Shown one piece after another: positions 1 to 8,231 of a DNA stretch of 22,114 nucleotides; within the stretch, counting starts at the first letter, position 1; every line of letters begins with the position of its first letter. The notes under the pieces were generated by a model. The model was not told the DNA's origin. It saw only the letters and a list, made by a program, of their open reading frames with translations, and ran no database searches. A program made the translations under genes and the position numbers. This DNA is from UBA6614 sp002433235 (GTDB lineage: Bacteria > Verrucomicrobiota > Verrucomicrobiia > Limisphaerales > UBA1100), in contig DJHS01000013.1 in the NCBI GenBank assembly GCA_002433235.1, positions 1 through 22,114 on the forward strand, in the 5' to 3' direction.

Positions 1-222
1 GCCATAACCTCCGGGGAGCACGCGCAGATCCCGTGTCTGTCGAAGAGGTGGCGCACCCCAATGTTCAGGGAATTGTTTGCCGTTGGGTGCCCGGAAAACT
101 TTTTTTGCAGGGGCCTGTTTAGGGGCGTCTGCCTTGGGAAGAACCTGCGGTTGCGCAGGTTTGTCATCAGCAAATGTGATGCAGGTCGCAGTGGCGATGA
201 ACAATGATAGAGTTCGTTTCAT
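1..222 (-). CDS. Secreted protein of unknown function, C-terminus cut by window edge
   Basis: An open frame of 74 codons starts at an ATG at 222 and runs off the window's left edge, so the C-terminal part is missing. The N-terminus (MKRTLSLFIATATCITFA then DDKP) is a plausible Sec signal peptide. A Pro/Ala/Lys-rich linker follows, then residues 45-74 (starting APNGK, with HWGAPPLRQTRDLR in the middle and LPGGYG at the end). That segment matches residues 107-136 of the next upstream gene at 27 of 30 positions. At the DNA level the two copies differ mostly at silent positions, which supports a real, conserved coding region. It lies 84 nt downstream of its paralogue on the same strand, so co-transcription is possible. 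I do not recognise the family and assign no function. Confidence 0.8.
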   Translation of the reverse strand, partial: MKRTLSLFIATATCITFADDKPAQPQVLPKADAPKQAPAKKVFRAPNGKQFPEHWGAPPLRQTRDLRVLPGGYG

Positions 223-306
223 GTCGCGTTCGTTTTATGAGTGATTTTTTCTATGTAAATTCAGACGGACTCGGTCGGTAAATGCCCCACCTGTCATGTT
301 TTTTCA

Positions 307-1149
307 TTAACGCCTTGGCTGAACTGGAAGTATCCTCGGTTGCCGCAGTTTACCATCGTTGCGCGGAACCTTGATGGTTTCAACGACCTGGAATTTAACT
401 GGCACTCCGTTCACCTTGGCCCCTACATATTTCTGCGCATTGGCCATGGAATTCTTATCCCGGGCCACCACGTTTATCCAGGCGTCGTTGTTGTTTCGAC
501 CACCAACTCCTACTCCAATAATTCCGGGCAGTGACAGGACGCGCCTGTCAAAATTTGTGGCAAATCGTACTGCGTTGACCTGTGTAGCCGTAAACTTTTT
601 GTCTTTCTTATCCTTATTATTATTTTCTTTTTTATTGTCAGGCTTGGAATTGGGTTTCTTCTGGTTCTGACCATTCTTTGCCTTGGCCTTGTCGCGGTCG
701 ATATTCCCTTGAATCCACTTGGCCAACGTGCCGCTGCCACGACCGTAGCCGCCGGGAAGCGTGCGCAGGTCACGAGTCTGCCGAAGAGGCGGCGCACCCC
801 AATGTGCGGGGAAGTGTTTTCCATTTGGGGCTGGTGCACCTTTTTTCTCCGGGGGATTGACGTTCCTTAAATCGCCCTCGGGAATGCCCAGTTGACGGCG
901 CAAATGATCGCGGGACGCTTCAAGTTGCTTGAGCTTGAGTTGGTATGCCGAGGCCAATTGGGGAGAAAGATTGCCCCGGGTCATAAAATTACGAAGATTT
1001 GCAATCTGAGTCTCCACATTCTTTAACTGGAACTGAAGGGCGACGACATTGGATGGGGCAACGCGCGGAGCACCCGGCACCGCAGCTGCGAGCTGAGGAA
1101 CTCCTGTCGAAACAACTGCTATGGCCAGTAAAATTCGTATCATTTCCAT
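307..1149 (-). CDS. Secreted protein with conserved HWGAPPLRQTRDLR motif, unknown function
   Basis: 280 residues. Residues 1-23 look like a Sec signal peptide ending in AAA. Residues 35-90 are rich in Leu, Gln, Lys and Glu with heptad-like spacing, suggesting a coiled coil. Residues 107-149 hold the motif shared with the downstream gene (APNGK, HWGAPPLRQTRDLR, LPGGYG), continuing here as RGSGTLAKWIQGN. Residues 152-185 form a very Lys/Asn/Asp-rich linker, encoded by an AT-rich stretch unlike the rest of the gene. The C-terminus (about 188-262) has SLPGIIGVGVGG followed by VNGVPVKFQVVE. This resembles the 'LPGV.GVG ... GVPV' pattern seen in some bacterial proteins with trypsin-like relatives, but no catalytic triad is visible. 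The start could be Met1 or Met3; neither has a good ribosome site. Function unknown. Confidence 0.85.
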   Translation of the reverse strand: MEMIRILLAIAVVSTGVPQLAAAVPGAPRVAPSNVVALQFQLKNVETQIANLRNFMTRGNLSPQLASAYQLKLKQLEASRDHLRRQLGIPEGDLRNVNPPEKKGAPAPNGKHFPAHWGAPPLRQTRDLRTLPGGYGRGSGTLAKWIQGNIDRDKAKAKNGQNQKKPNSKPDNKKENNNKDKKDKKFTATQVNAVRFATNFDRRVLSLPGIIGVGVGGRNNNDAWINVVARDKNSMANAQKYVGAKVNGVPVKFQVVETIKVPRNDGKLRQPRILPVQPRR

Positions 1150-1231
1150 TGATTAAGTCCGGTAAATTTGACGCCTGACAATAACCAAATCAGCGCCTAT
1201 TGCAATGTTTTTGCCCGTAATAAACCCATAA

Positions 1232-1252
1232 CGAGCCGCCCTCCGTGGCTCG
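1232..1252 (-). terminator. Possible weak terminator after the VIT/VWA gene
   Basis: Just past the stop codon of the VIT/VWA gene, the minus strand can form a hairpin with a 6-bp stem (CGAGCC / GGCTCG) and a 9-nt loop. It is followed by a moderately T-rich stretch (TTATGGGTTTATT) rather than a clean U-tract. It would separate the VIT/VWA gene from the paralogous pair downstream. The weak tail keeps confidence low. Confidence 0.3.
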
Positions 1253-1272
1253 GTGGATGAGTGGGTGGTTTT

Positions 1273-3639
1273 TTATTCGTGGATTTCGTAGATGGTGCCG
1301 TTGAGCACGAACTGGACGTTTTGGCCGAGGGCAAGCCATTGGGCGGCCTTGGGTTCCTTAGCCAAGAGGGCGAAGTAAGCGTCGCTGTTGAATTTCACGC
1401 GGGTGCGCTTGGCCTTGGCGGACTCGGCTTTTTGCACGTCGGTATCGACCCAGAATTTGTCATTTTGGCAAAAGTTCTTGCCGCCGAAATATTGCATGGG
1501 TTGCACAACCTGCCGCGCCTTGGAGGATTGCCCGGGAGCACCCTTGCGTCCGGGGACAATAAATCCGCCGGGTGCAGCTGGGGCTCCGTTCGCAAGCCCG
1601 GCGCCGTTGCCTCGGTAGCCACCCAAGCCTTGCGCAGCCTCGGCGTTGCTGCGCTGCTGGGAGGCCAGGGCGTTCGTGGCTTCCTTGAGAAGCTTGGCAG
1701 CCCGCGCGCTGCCGATGGCGAGATCGCCAGCCTTGTCGCGCTTGAAGCTCTCGAACTGCGCGCGCGCCTGCTCAAGCACCTCGCGATCGGCTTCAAACCG
1801 ACGCAGCGTGCGGGCGGCCATTGGCACGCCGCGGCGACGTTCATCCTCGATGATGAGGTAGGCGGTGTAGGGGGTGACGATGCCATACTTGCGCGCTAGC
1901 TGGGTGACTTCGTCCTTCAGTTCCTTCTTCTCGCCGTGCAGGCGAATTTCATCGAGCAAATAACCAACGCGCCGCGTGGCCCACAGGCGCGGGATAAAGT
2001 CGTGGTCGGCCTCCTTGGGAAAATCGACGCCAAACTCGGATTGCGTTTTTTTGCCGTTGACGGTGCCCTCGAGCAATACGTCGCCACGGGCGTCCTTATT
2101 ATAGCGGCCCACGAGGACAATCTCCTCGCCTTTAAACAGGTCTGGCAGCCTGTTGGGGTAGAGCTTGCTGACGCGCACGCCGTCAGGGAACTTAAGCCGC
2201 GGGTTGGCGAGCACGGGCTCCTTGATCTTGGTGTAAAAACTGGAGATCTTCACCTCAATGTCTTCATTGGGCGTCACGTATTGGCTGCTGGCGCGTGTTT
2301 CCTCGGTGATCTTGTCGAGCAGGTGCGCATTGACGTCCGTGCCGATGCCAAAGCTGAACACGCGCGTGCGGCCCGCGGCCTTCTCGACATTCTTCACAAT
2401 CTGATCCTCGCTGGTGATGCCAATGGTTGGCCTGCCGTCGGTGAGAAAGATCACCACGAATGGCCGGTCGCCCTTGGGCTGCAGCGCCAGTGCGTCCTCC
2501 AGCGCCTGATTAATGGCCGTGCCGCCGATGGGCTTGAGATCCTTGATGAACTCCGTGGCCTGCTTGCGGTTCTTGCCATTGGCCGACTTCAACCCATCGA
2601 AGAGTGCTTCCGTCTCCGTGGAGAACCGAATGACCTCAAAGCGGTCGCCGTCGTTCAGGTTGGCCACGCAGAATTGGAACGCCTTCTTCGCCTGCTCCAG
2701 CTTGTTGCCCGCCATGGAGCCGGAAGTATCGATGACAAAAGCCACGTCCTTCTCCACCACCTTGCCTTCGCCCACGTCGATACCCGGCGAGGCCAGCAGC
2801 AGGAAGTACCCGTCGCCGTCGCCCTCGCGGTGCGAGATCAGGTTTACCGCGATGCCCTTTGCCTTGGGCTGGTAGTACAGCTTGAAATCCTGGCCCGGCT
2901 TCACCCCCTTGGCCTCCAGGCCGATGGTCGCCCGCTGCTTTCCGTCGCGCTTGATCTCCACCTCATGCGTCGGCGAGTAAATCGCCTTCAACGGCGCGCC
3001 TGCCTCCAGCTCCACCTTGATTGATAAATTCTTGATCGGCTTGCTCGAGTACTTGCCCGTGCCCAGCGGGTACGCGTACTCCACCAGCCCCGCGTCATGC
3101 TTCAGCACCTGATTGTACGTCAGCTTAATGCGCTTCTTGCCGTGCGGTTCGAACGGGAAAATGCTCACCTTGAAAAGCCGCTGGCTTGAGAACTCCAGCA
3201 GCGCCGGATCCTTCATCTTGCGCACGATGTCCGTGTAAATCTGTCGCGCCTTCTTCGCGTCCAGCAACTCCGCCTTCTGCAGCTTGCCATTGATCTCCAT
3301 GCGGAAATCCGCGATTGCCGCACCCTTGGGCACCGGGAACATGAACGTACCCTCACGCCGCCGGCTGTTGGGGTTGTAAAACACCTGCTCCACCGTCGTG
3401 CGCGCCACGCGGTCGGCAATCTTCACGGTCACCTGCTGGCTCTGCAGTTCCATCGGCGCAAACACGTGCGGACGCGGGCGCGGCCACGGCACCGGGCGCG
3501 GCGGGATGACAATGGGCGGGCGCGGATGCGGCGGAATCACAATAATATCGTGGCAGACAATCAGCCCGCCTGCGTACGACGAAAAGGAGGGAGCCAACAC
3601 TGTCCCCGCCAGCGCTAAAGAGAGAAGCAACCGTTTCAT
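1273..3639 (-). CDS. Exported VIT domain / von Willebrand factor A domain protein
   Basis: 788 residues from the ATG at 3639. An ATG at 3714 would add 25 residues, but it would bury a clear signal peptide (MKRLLLSLALAGTVLA...SYA), so 3639 is preferred. Residues 36-58 are Pro/Arg/His-rich, like a stalk or linker. Residues 62-190 form a VIT domain (MELQSQQVTVKI, VEQVFYNPN, FMFPVPKGA). The VWA domain begins near 297 with a complete MIDAS metal site: D304-T-S306-G-S308, T374 in GGTAI, D401 in FLTDG. The C-terminal 60 residues have the W...D / SDAYFALL / LALGQNVQFVL pattern often found at the end of this family. Such proteins are thought to act at the cell envelope as metal-dependent adhesion or protein-binding factors; the partner is unknown. 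It is transcribed divergently from the DUF1080 gene across a 126-bp gap. Confidence 0.9.
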   Translation of the reverse strand: MKRLLLSLALAGTVLAPSFSSYAGGLIVCHDIIVIPPHPRPPIVIPPRPVPWPRPRPHVFAPMELQSQQVTVKIADRVARTTVEQVFYNPNSRRREGTFMFPVPKGAAIADFRMEINGKLQKAELLDAKKARQIYTDIVRKMKDPALLEFSSQRLFKVSIFPFEPHGKKRIKLTYNQVLKHDAGLVEYAYPLGTGKYSSKPIKNLSIKVELEAGAPLKAIYSPTHEVEIKRDGKQRATIGLEAKGVKPGQDFKLYYQPKAKGIAVNLISHREGDGDGYFLLLASPGIDVGEGKVVEKDVAFVIDTSGSMAGNKLEQAKKAFQFCVANLNDGDRFEVIRFSTETEALFDGLKSANGKNRKQATEFIKDLKPIGGTAINQALEDALALQPKGDRPFVVIFLTDGRPTIGITSEDQIVKNVEKAAGRTRVFSFGIGTDVNAHLLDKITEETRASSQYVTPNEDIEVKISSFYTKIKEPVLANPRLKFPDGVRVSKLYPNRLPDLFKGEEIVLVGRYNKDARGDVLLEGTVNGKKTQSEFGVDFPKEADHDFIPRLWATRRVGYLLDEIRLHGEKKELKDEVTQLARKYGIVTPYTAYLIIEDERRRGVPMAARTLRRFEADREVLEQARAQFESFKRDKAGDLAIGSARAAKLLKEATNALASQQRSNAEAAQGLGGYRGNGAGLANGAPAAPGGFIVPGRKGAPGQSSKARQVVQPMQYFGGKNFCQNDKFWVDTDVQKAESAKAKRTRVKFNSDAYFALLAKEPKAAQWLALGQNVQFVLNGTIYEIHE

Positions 3640-3765
3640 ATTTCGATTGGACGTTCGCAACTGGGAGAATACTCCCCGCGATTGACTTGGCAATGGCAAA
3701 TGACGCCAAATCATGAATTGCGCTGCGGCTTTGACTTTCGACCGATGACTTTCTAGTTTCCCCGG

Positions 3766-4752
3766 ATGAGACCACTGCTGCTACTCACCACCTTGGCCTG
3801 TGTCCTTCATGCCGCGCCCAAGGGCCAAACCACCTACGTCACCCCCGAGGCCGCCGCCAAGGATCCAGACTTTGCCATTCAGGGCGAATACCTCGGCGAA
3901 GGCACCGACGGCGACGACAACGAACACAAGCTGGGCCTGCAAATTGTGGCCTTGGGCAACGGCGCGTTTGGTGCCACGGCCTTCAAGGGTGGCCTGCCCG
4001 GCGCAGGTTGGGATGGAGACACCCAGTGGAAATACACTGGCAAACGCCAAGGCGACGACAAAGCCGTGTTTACCAATGACGAGTCGCCCATCACTCTTTA
4101 CTACCGGGATGGTGAAATAATTGCCGCCAAGGGCGACCGCAAGGTAGGGCAGTTTAGGAAGACCACCCGCAAATCCCCGACCCTCGACGCGGCGGCGCCC
4201 AAGGGTGCCAAGGTACTTTTCGCTGGCAAGGACAACGGTACGCTCAACGGGCTGAAGATTGATGACACTGGCCTGATGCAGGAAGGCGCGACCACAAAGG
4301 ATAAGTTCCAGAGCTTCAAGCTACATGTGGAATTCCAGCTGCCGTTCAAGCCCACGGCACGTGGCCAGGCCCGCGGCAACAGCGGATTATACCTCCAGCG
4401 CCGTTATGAGCTGCAGATCCTCGATTCCTTCGGCATTGAACTGAACCCCGGCAAGAACGACTGCGGCTGCCTCTACAGGCAGAAGTTCCCGGACGTAAAC
4501 GCCTGTTTCCCGCCGCTGACCTGGCAGACATATGACGTGGAATTTACCGCGGCCAAGTTTGGCCCGGATGGCAAGCGCACCGCCAAGGCCCGCGTCACCG
4601 CCAAGCTGAACGGTATCACCATCCATGACGATTACGCCCTGCTCAACAAGACCGGCGCCGGCCAAAAGGAAGGCCCCGCACCGGGCCCCATCTGGTTCCA
4701 GAACCACAGCAACCCCGTCCGCTTCCGCAACATCTGGATCGTGGAAAAATAA
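3766..4752 (+). CDS. DUF1080 (3-keto-disaccharide hydrolase-like) secreted protein
   Basis: 328 residues with a short signal peptide (MRPLLLLTTLACVLHA, then APKG). Residues 20-130 form a family-specific front region including GEYLGEGTDGDDNEHKLGLQ. Residues 140-327 match the DUF1080 fold, a concanavalin-like beta-sandwich: NGTLNGLKIDDTGLM, RGNSGLYLQRRYELQILDSF, LTWQTYDVEF and a closing PVRFRNIWIVEK. DUF1080 is named 3-keto-disaccharide hydrolase because some members cleave 3-keto-glycosides; in PVC bacteria it is widespread in polysaccharide-use loci. The CGC motif near residues 228-230 (DCGCLY) is commonly seen in this subgroup. It heads the plus-strand operon and is followed after 82 nt by the cupredoxin. 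Substrate cannot be read from sequence. Confidence 0.9.
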   Translation: MRPLLLLTTLACVLHAAPKGQTTYVTPEAAAKDPDFAIQGEYLGEGTDGDDNEHKLGLQIVALGNGAFGATAFKGGLPGAGWDGDTQWKYTGKRQGDDKAVFTNDESPITLYYRDGEIIAAKGDRKVGQFRKTTRKSPTLDAAAPKGAKVLFAGKDNGTLNGLKIDDTGLMQEGATTKDKFQSFKLHVEFQLPFKPTARGQARGNSGLYLQRRYELQILDSFGIELNPGKNDCGCLYRQKFPDVNACFPPLTWQTYDVEFTAAKFGPDGKRTAKARVTAKLNGITIHDDYALLNKTGAGQKEGPAPGPIWFQNHSNPVRFRNIWIVEK

Positions 4753-4834
4753 GACCTACAACCAAATACCCATCTCAAAACCCTAACAAACATCGGGGCA
4801 TTTCAGGATTTGAAATTCAATTTTGTTTAAAACA

Positions 4835-5851
4835 ATGCGTCTCCTCCTCACCCTGCTTGCCACCGTCGGCCTTCAGGCCGCGCCGGTGAAAATCCCACTC
4901 GGCACTCTGCCAGGCTTGCAATTTGACAAGCCGCGCTTTTCCGCCGAACCCGGACAAGCGGTCGAGATCACCTTTAAGAACAATGACGAGATGGCACACA
5001 ATCTCGTCTTCATTGCGCCCGGCAAACGGCTCGATGTTGTGCAGGCTGCCGCCTTGTTGCCACCGGATTCCAATTACATTCCTCGCGGGAAATCCATCCT
5101 CTGGCACACGCCCGTGCTCAAACCCGACGAAACCGCGACCCTGAAATTCACGGCTCCACGCGAAAAGGGAATTTATCCCTACGTCTGCACCTTCCCCGGG
5201 CACGGCCTAGTGATGTACGGTGCCATGTACGTGGGCATCAAGATGCCGACCTTGGCGCAGGACGAAAACGTCTCCCCTCTTGCCCGCGCCGGCAGCTCAA
5301 ACAAGACCTTCCACGCCTGGCCCCATCGCCGACCGTTGATGTACCGCATCTTCATGCCCGACGCCTCGCCGGCCGCCATCGCCGTCGCTCTGCCCCACGG
5401 CATCTCCTACTGTTGGGACGCTGGCCGCTGCCGCCTGCGCTACGCTTGGATCGGTGGTTTTGTGGACCCCATGCCCGTCTGGCGCGGCAACGGCAACGGA
5501 TTAGCTAAGATCATCGGCAACAAGTTCTGGACCGCTCCGGACATGTTCCCGATCCAAATCGGCCGCGCGCTGCAAAAGGTTGAGTTCAAGGGGTACCATA
5601 AAATCGATGGCCATCCCGTGTTCCACTACAACATCAACGGGCAGGACATTTTCGAACGCATCAATGCACTCCCCGACGGCATGGGCATCGCGCGGCACTT
5701 CCGCATCCCGGGCGTCACGCAGCCTGTGCGGCTCACCCTTGGCAAAGGGCATGCGGAGATTGACTCGGAGATCACCAACGGCGTCACCACTTTGCCTCCC
5801 GGGAAAGCCCGCGCCTTCACTATCACCCACCGTCACGTCCACAAAAAATGA
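4835..5851 (+). CDS. Azurin/plastocyanin-like cupredoxin with C-terminal extension
   Basis: 338 residues from the ATG at 4835; a TTG at 4823 would only add four residues. The signal peptide (MRLLLTLLATVGLQA) is followed by a cupredoxin domain at about 18-136. All four type-1 copper ligands are visible: H55 in DEMAHN, and C118, H123 and M127 in YVCTFPGHGLVM. The C-terminal half (about 150-338) is not a cupredoxin. It has SYCWDAGRCRLRYAWIGGF and a DPMPVWRGNGNG segment that I associate with PVC extracytoplasmic proteins but cannot name. The gene overlaps the next one by 4 bp (ATGA, 5848-5851), so the two are probably translationally coupled. Given that neighbour, a likely role is periplasmic electron transfer for sugar oxidation (inference). 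Confidence 0.88.
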   Translation: MRLLLTLLATVGLQAAPVKIPLGTLPGLQFDKPRFSAEPGQAVEITFKNNDEMAHNLVFIAPGKRLDVVQAAALLPPDSNYIPRGKSILWHTPVLKPDETATLKFTAPREKGIYPYVCTFPGHGLVMYGAMYVGIKMPTLAQDENVSPLARAGSSNKTFHAWPHRRPLMYRIFMPDASPAAIAVALPHGISYCWDAGRCRLRYAWIGGFVDPMPVWRGNGNGLAKIIGNKFWTAPDMFPIQIGRALQKVEFKGYHKIDGHPVFHYNINGQDIFERINALPDGMGIARHFRIPGVTQPVRLTLGKGHAEIDSEITNGVTTLPPGKARAFTITHRHVHKK

Positions 5852-7818
5852 ATCGCCTTGCCTCCACTCTCGCCTGCCTTGCTTCCTTGACCCTCCACGG
5901 GGCGAACATTGGCGATTACTACAAGGTTGAAAACATCTCCACGCCCAAGGGACTGGATGCCCAGATCGGCGGCCTCACCTTTCTGCCCGACGGCCGGCTT
6001 GCCGCTTGTTTTCATCGCGGCGAGGTTTATACCTACACACCCAAATCCAAAGCATGGAAGCTGTTCGCCGACGGCCTGCAAGAACCCTTGGGCATCGTGG
6101 CCGAGGACGATCACACGCTGGTCGTCATGCAACGCGCTGAACTCACCCGCCTACGCGATACGAACAAGGACGGCGAAGCCGACCATTACCAGACCATCAG
6201 CGACCGGTTCGGCATGACCGGAAATTATCATGAGTTTGCCTTCGGCCCCGCACGCGACAGGGAAGGCAATTACTTCGTCGGCCTCAACCTCGCCTCCAAC
6301 GGCGCCAGCATCCGCCCTGAAATCCGCGGAGAATTCCGTCACTACGGGCTCACCCGAGAACAGTTCTACCAGAACCACCGCGCCGGCTCCGGCCGCATGT
6401 ATTCCGCTGCCCCGTGGCGCGGCTGGGTTTTAAAGATCAGCCCTGACGGCAAAACCACCCCCCTCGCCTCAGGCTTCCGTTCCCCCAACGGCGTGGGCGT
6501 TGATCCCGCAGATCGCCTCTGGGTCACTGACAACCAGGGCGATTGGCTCGGCACCAGCAAACTTTTTCTCGTTCAACCCGGTGCCTTTCACGGCCACCCC
6601 GCCAGCCTTCCATGGGCCGACATGTGGGAGAAAGGTCGCAACCCATTAAAGGTGCCCGCTGCTGAATTCGATGCCTTCCGCATCCGGGCCGCCGTATTGT
6701 TTCCCCAAGGCACCATGGCCAACAGCCCCACGCAACCGATTACCGATACCACCCGTGGCCAGTTCGGCCCTTTTGCCGGCCAACTGTTGGTTGGCGAAAT
6801 GAACCGACCACGCATCATGCGCGTGCTCCTTGATGAAGTCGCCGGCCAGACCCAAGGTGCCTGTCTTCCCTTCATCGACAATGGAGGTCTCCGCCGCGGC
6901 ATGCACCGTTTCGCCTTTGCGCCCGACGGCAGCCTGTGGGCTGGCTCCACCCGGCTCTCATGGGCCGGTGGCAGCGGCCTCCAGCGCATCATCTGGACCG
7001 GCAAAACCCCGATGGATCTCGCCGCCATCAAGCTCACGGCCGACGGCTTCAACCTTACCTTCACCAAGCCACTGGCCAAAACTCCCGCCGATCAAATCAA
7101 GCTTCAGCGATACTATTACAGGTACCACCAAGGCTATGGCTCCCCCCAACTCGGCCGGGAACCCGTTGCCATCAACAAACTGGAAACCTCCAAGGACGGA
7201 AAAACCCTTGCCCTCACCCTCGACAAGCTCAACCCCGGCTATGTTTACCAATTTGATTTAAAACCACTCACCGCTACCGACAAGACCCCCATCCTCAATT
7301 CTCTCGCCTGCTACACCCTCAATACCCTAACCAACGGCGATGACAAGGCCCCGCATCTGGCAAGCGGCAGCGCTCAAGCCCGGCCCATCCCCGTCAAGCC
7401 GGTAACGGCCAAGTCAGTCAGGTTAACCACCTCTCCGCAAATCCTCGACGCCGCCGAGGCCGGCCGCAACGGACCCAGCTTCGACCGCAGCAATGCCGGC
7501 TACACCGGTAAAGGCTACGCGGACTTCGGCACCCGCACTGGCGAAATCCTGGAGTGGCGTGTGCAATTAAGCACCACCGAAAAATACACGCTGAATTTCC
7601 GTTATGCCGTGGCTGGAGGAAATCGCCCACTGCGATTGAAGATCAACGGCAAGATCACCCAAAAATCCATGCCCTTCAACGACACCGGCAATTGGACGAC
7701 ATGGAAGGACATTAGCGCAAATGCCGAACTGAAGGCAGGCGAAAACATCATCCAGTTGGAATCCATCGTTGCCGCCGGCCCCAACATTGACCGCCTCCAA
7801 GTCACTCGCCAACAATGA
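5848..7818 (+). CDS. PVC-type sugar dehydrogenase-like beta-propeller with carbohydrate-binding-like C-terminus
   Basis: 656 residues. Signal peptide MNRLASTLACLASLTLHGA. Residues 30-385 form a propeller of the PQQ-dependent sugar dehydrogenase type used in PVC bacteria: GGLTFLPDGRLAAC, a calcium-loop-like D104-T-N-K-D-G-E110, HEFAFGPARDREGNYFVGLN, GFRSPNGVGVDP and HRFAFAPDGSLWAGS. Residues 390-495 look like an Ig-like segment (LTFTKPL, YYRYHQGYGSP). Residues 530-656 resemble a CBM6/35-type module (DAAEAGRNGP, ADFGTRTGEILEWRV, YTLNFRYA, AGENIIQLE, IDRLQV). Predicted role is exported oxidation of a bound glycan, though the family includes members with no proven enzyme activity. It is coupled by ATGA overlaps to the cupredoxin upstream and to the integrase-like gene downstream. 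Confidence 0.88.
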   Translation: MNRLASTLACLASLTLHGANIGDYYKVENISTPKGLDAQIGGLTFLPDGRLAACFHRGEVYTYTPKSKAWKLFADGLQEPLGIVAEDDHTLVVMQRAELTRLRDTNKDGEADHYQTISDRFGMTGNYHEFAFGPARDREGNYFVGLNLASNGASIRPEIRGEFRHYGLTREQFYQNHRAGSGRMYSAAPWRGWVLKISPDGKTTPLASGFRSPNGVGVDPADRLWVTDNQGDWLGTSKLFLVQPGAFHGHPASLPWADMWEKGRNPLKVPAAEFDAFRIRAAVLFPQGTMANSPTQPITDTTRGQFGPFAGQLLVGEMNRPRIMRVLLDEVAGQTQGACLPFIDNGGLRRGMHRFAFAPDGSLWAGSTRLSWAGGSGLQRIIWTGKTPMDLAAIKLTADGFNLTFTKPLAKTPADQIKLQRYYYRYHQGYGSPQLGREPVAINKLETSKDGKTLALTLDKLNPGYVYQFDLKPLTATDKTPILNSLACYTLNTLTNGDDKAPHLASGSAQARPIPVKPVTAKSVRLTTSPQILDAAEAGRNGPSFDRSNAGYTGKGYADFGTRTGEILEWRVQLSTTEKYTLNFRYAVAGGNRPLRLKINGKITQKSMPFNDTGNWTTWKDISANAELKAGENIIQLESIVAAGPNIDRLQVTRQQ

Positions 7819-8231
7819 GCGATTCCCTGTCCGCCATCGGCATGAGCTTTGGCGAAGCCGCCGACATCTACCTCCAGCGCACCCGCGCCGATCTCCGTTT
7901 AAAGCCTCGCGCCAAGGCCCGCCGCCGTGAACGACTCAAGGCCATTCGCGACTCATGGGAGGAAATCGACGACCTCGATGTCCGCCGCATCCGCCCCAGT
8001 CAATGTCAGCAATGGGCCGCGCGATTCAGGAAGGAACACGCACCCAAGGTGTTCAACGAGACTCTGGAAACCTTGAATGCCATTTTCAATCTCGCCGTTG
8101 GTTTGGGTCTGCATATGAAAAACCCCGCCGCCGGAATCAAGCCCATGGCCGTTAAAGAACCGAGTTCCGATCCAGTTCCGCCCAAGGGAAAACTCCCCAA
8201 ACGAGTCAAAATTCGCATCAAGTCAGACTAG
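7815..8231 (+). CDS. Stand-alone integrase core-binding (SAM-like) domain protein
   Basis: 138 residues with no signal peptide, so cytoplasmic, unlike its operon neighbours. Residues 10-108 resemble the N-terminal core-binding domain of phage-type tyrosine recombinases: SFGEAADIYLQRT, RRRERLKAI, a D-x-x-x-IRPSQCQQW segment, FNETLETLNAIFNLAVGLG and MKNPAAGIK. The protein then ends in a basic tail (LPKRVKIRIKSD). The catalytic domain, with its R-H-R-Y residues, is absent. No remnant can follow, because the DUF1801 gene occupies the other strand from the shared stop. It starts in an ATGA overlap with the dehydrogenase gene. It could be a DNA-binding remnant, a regulator, or a decayed recombinase. 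Family resemblance is moderately sure; function unknown. Confidence 0.7.
   Translation: MSDSLSAIGMSFGEAADIYLQRTRADLRLKPRAKARRRERLKAIRDSWEEIDDLDVRRIRPSQCQQWAARFRKEHAPKVFNETLETLNAIFNLAVGLGLHMKNPAAGIKPMAVKEPSSDPVPPKGKLPKRVKIRIKSD

Noticed and set aside
1936..3024. Long plus-strand open frame (362 codons) opposite the VIT/VWA gene
   Set aside because: It is antisense to a clear VIT/VWA coding region, has no recognisable domain and reflects the high GC content.
3640..3714. Upstream ATG extending the VIT/VWA protein by 25 residues
   Set aside because: It would place a polar, basic stretch before a complete signal peptide; the start at 3639 is better.
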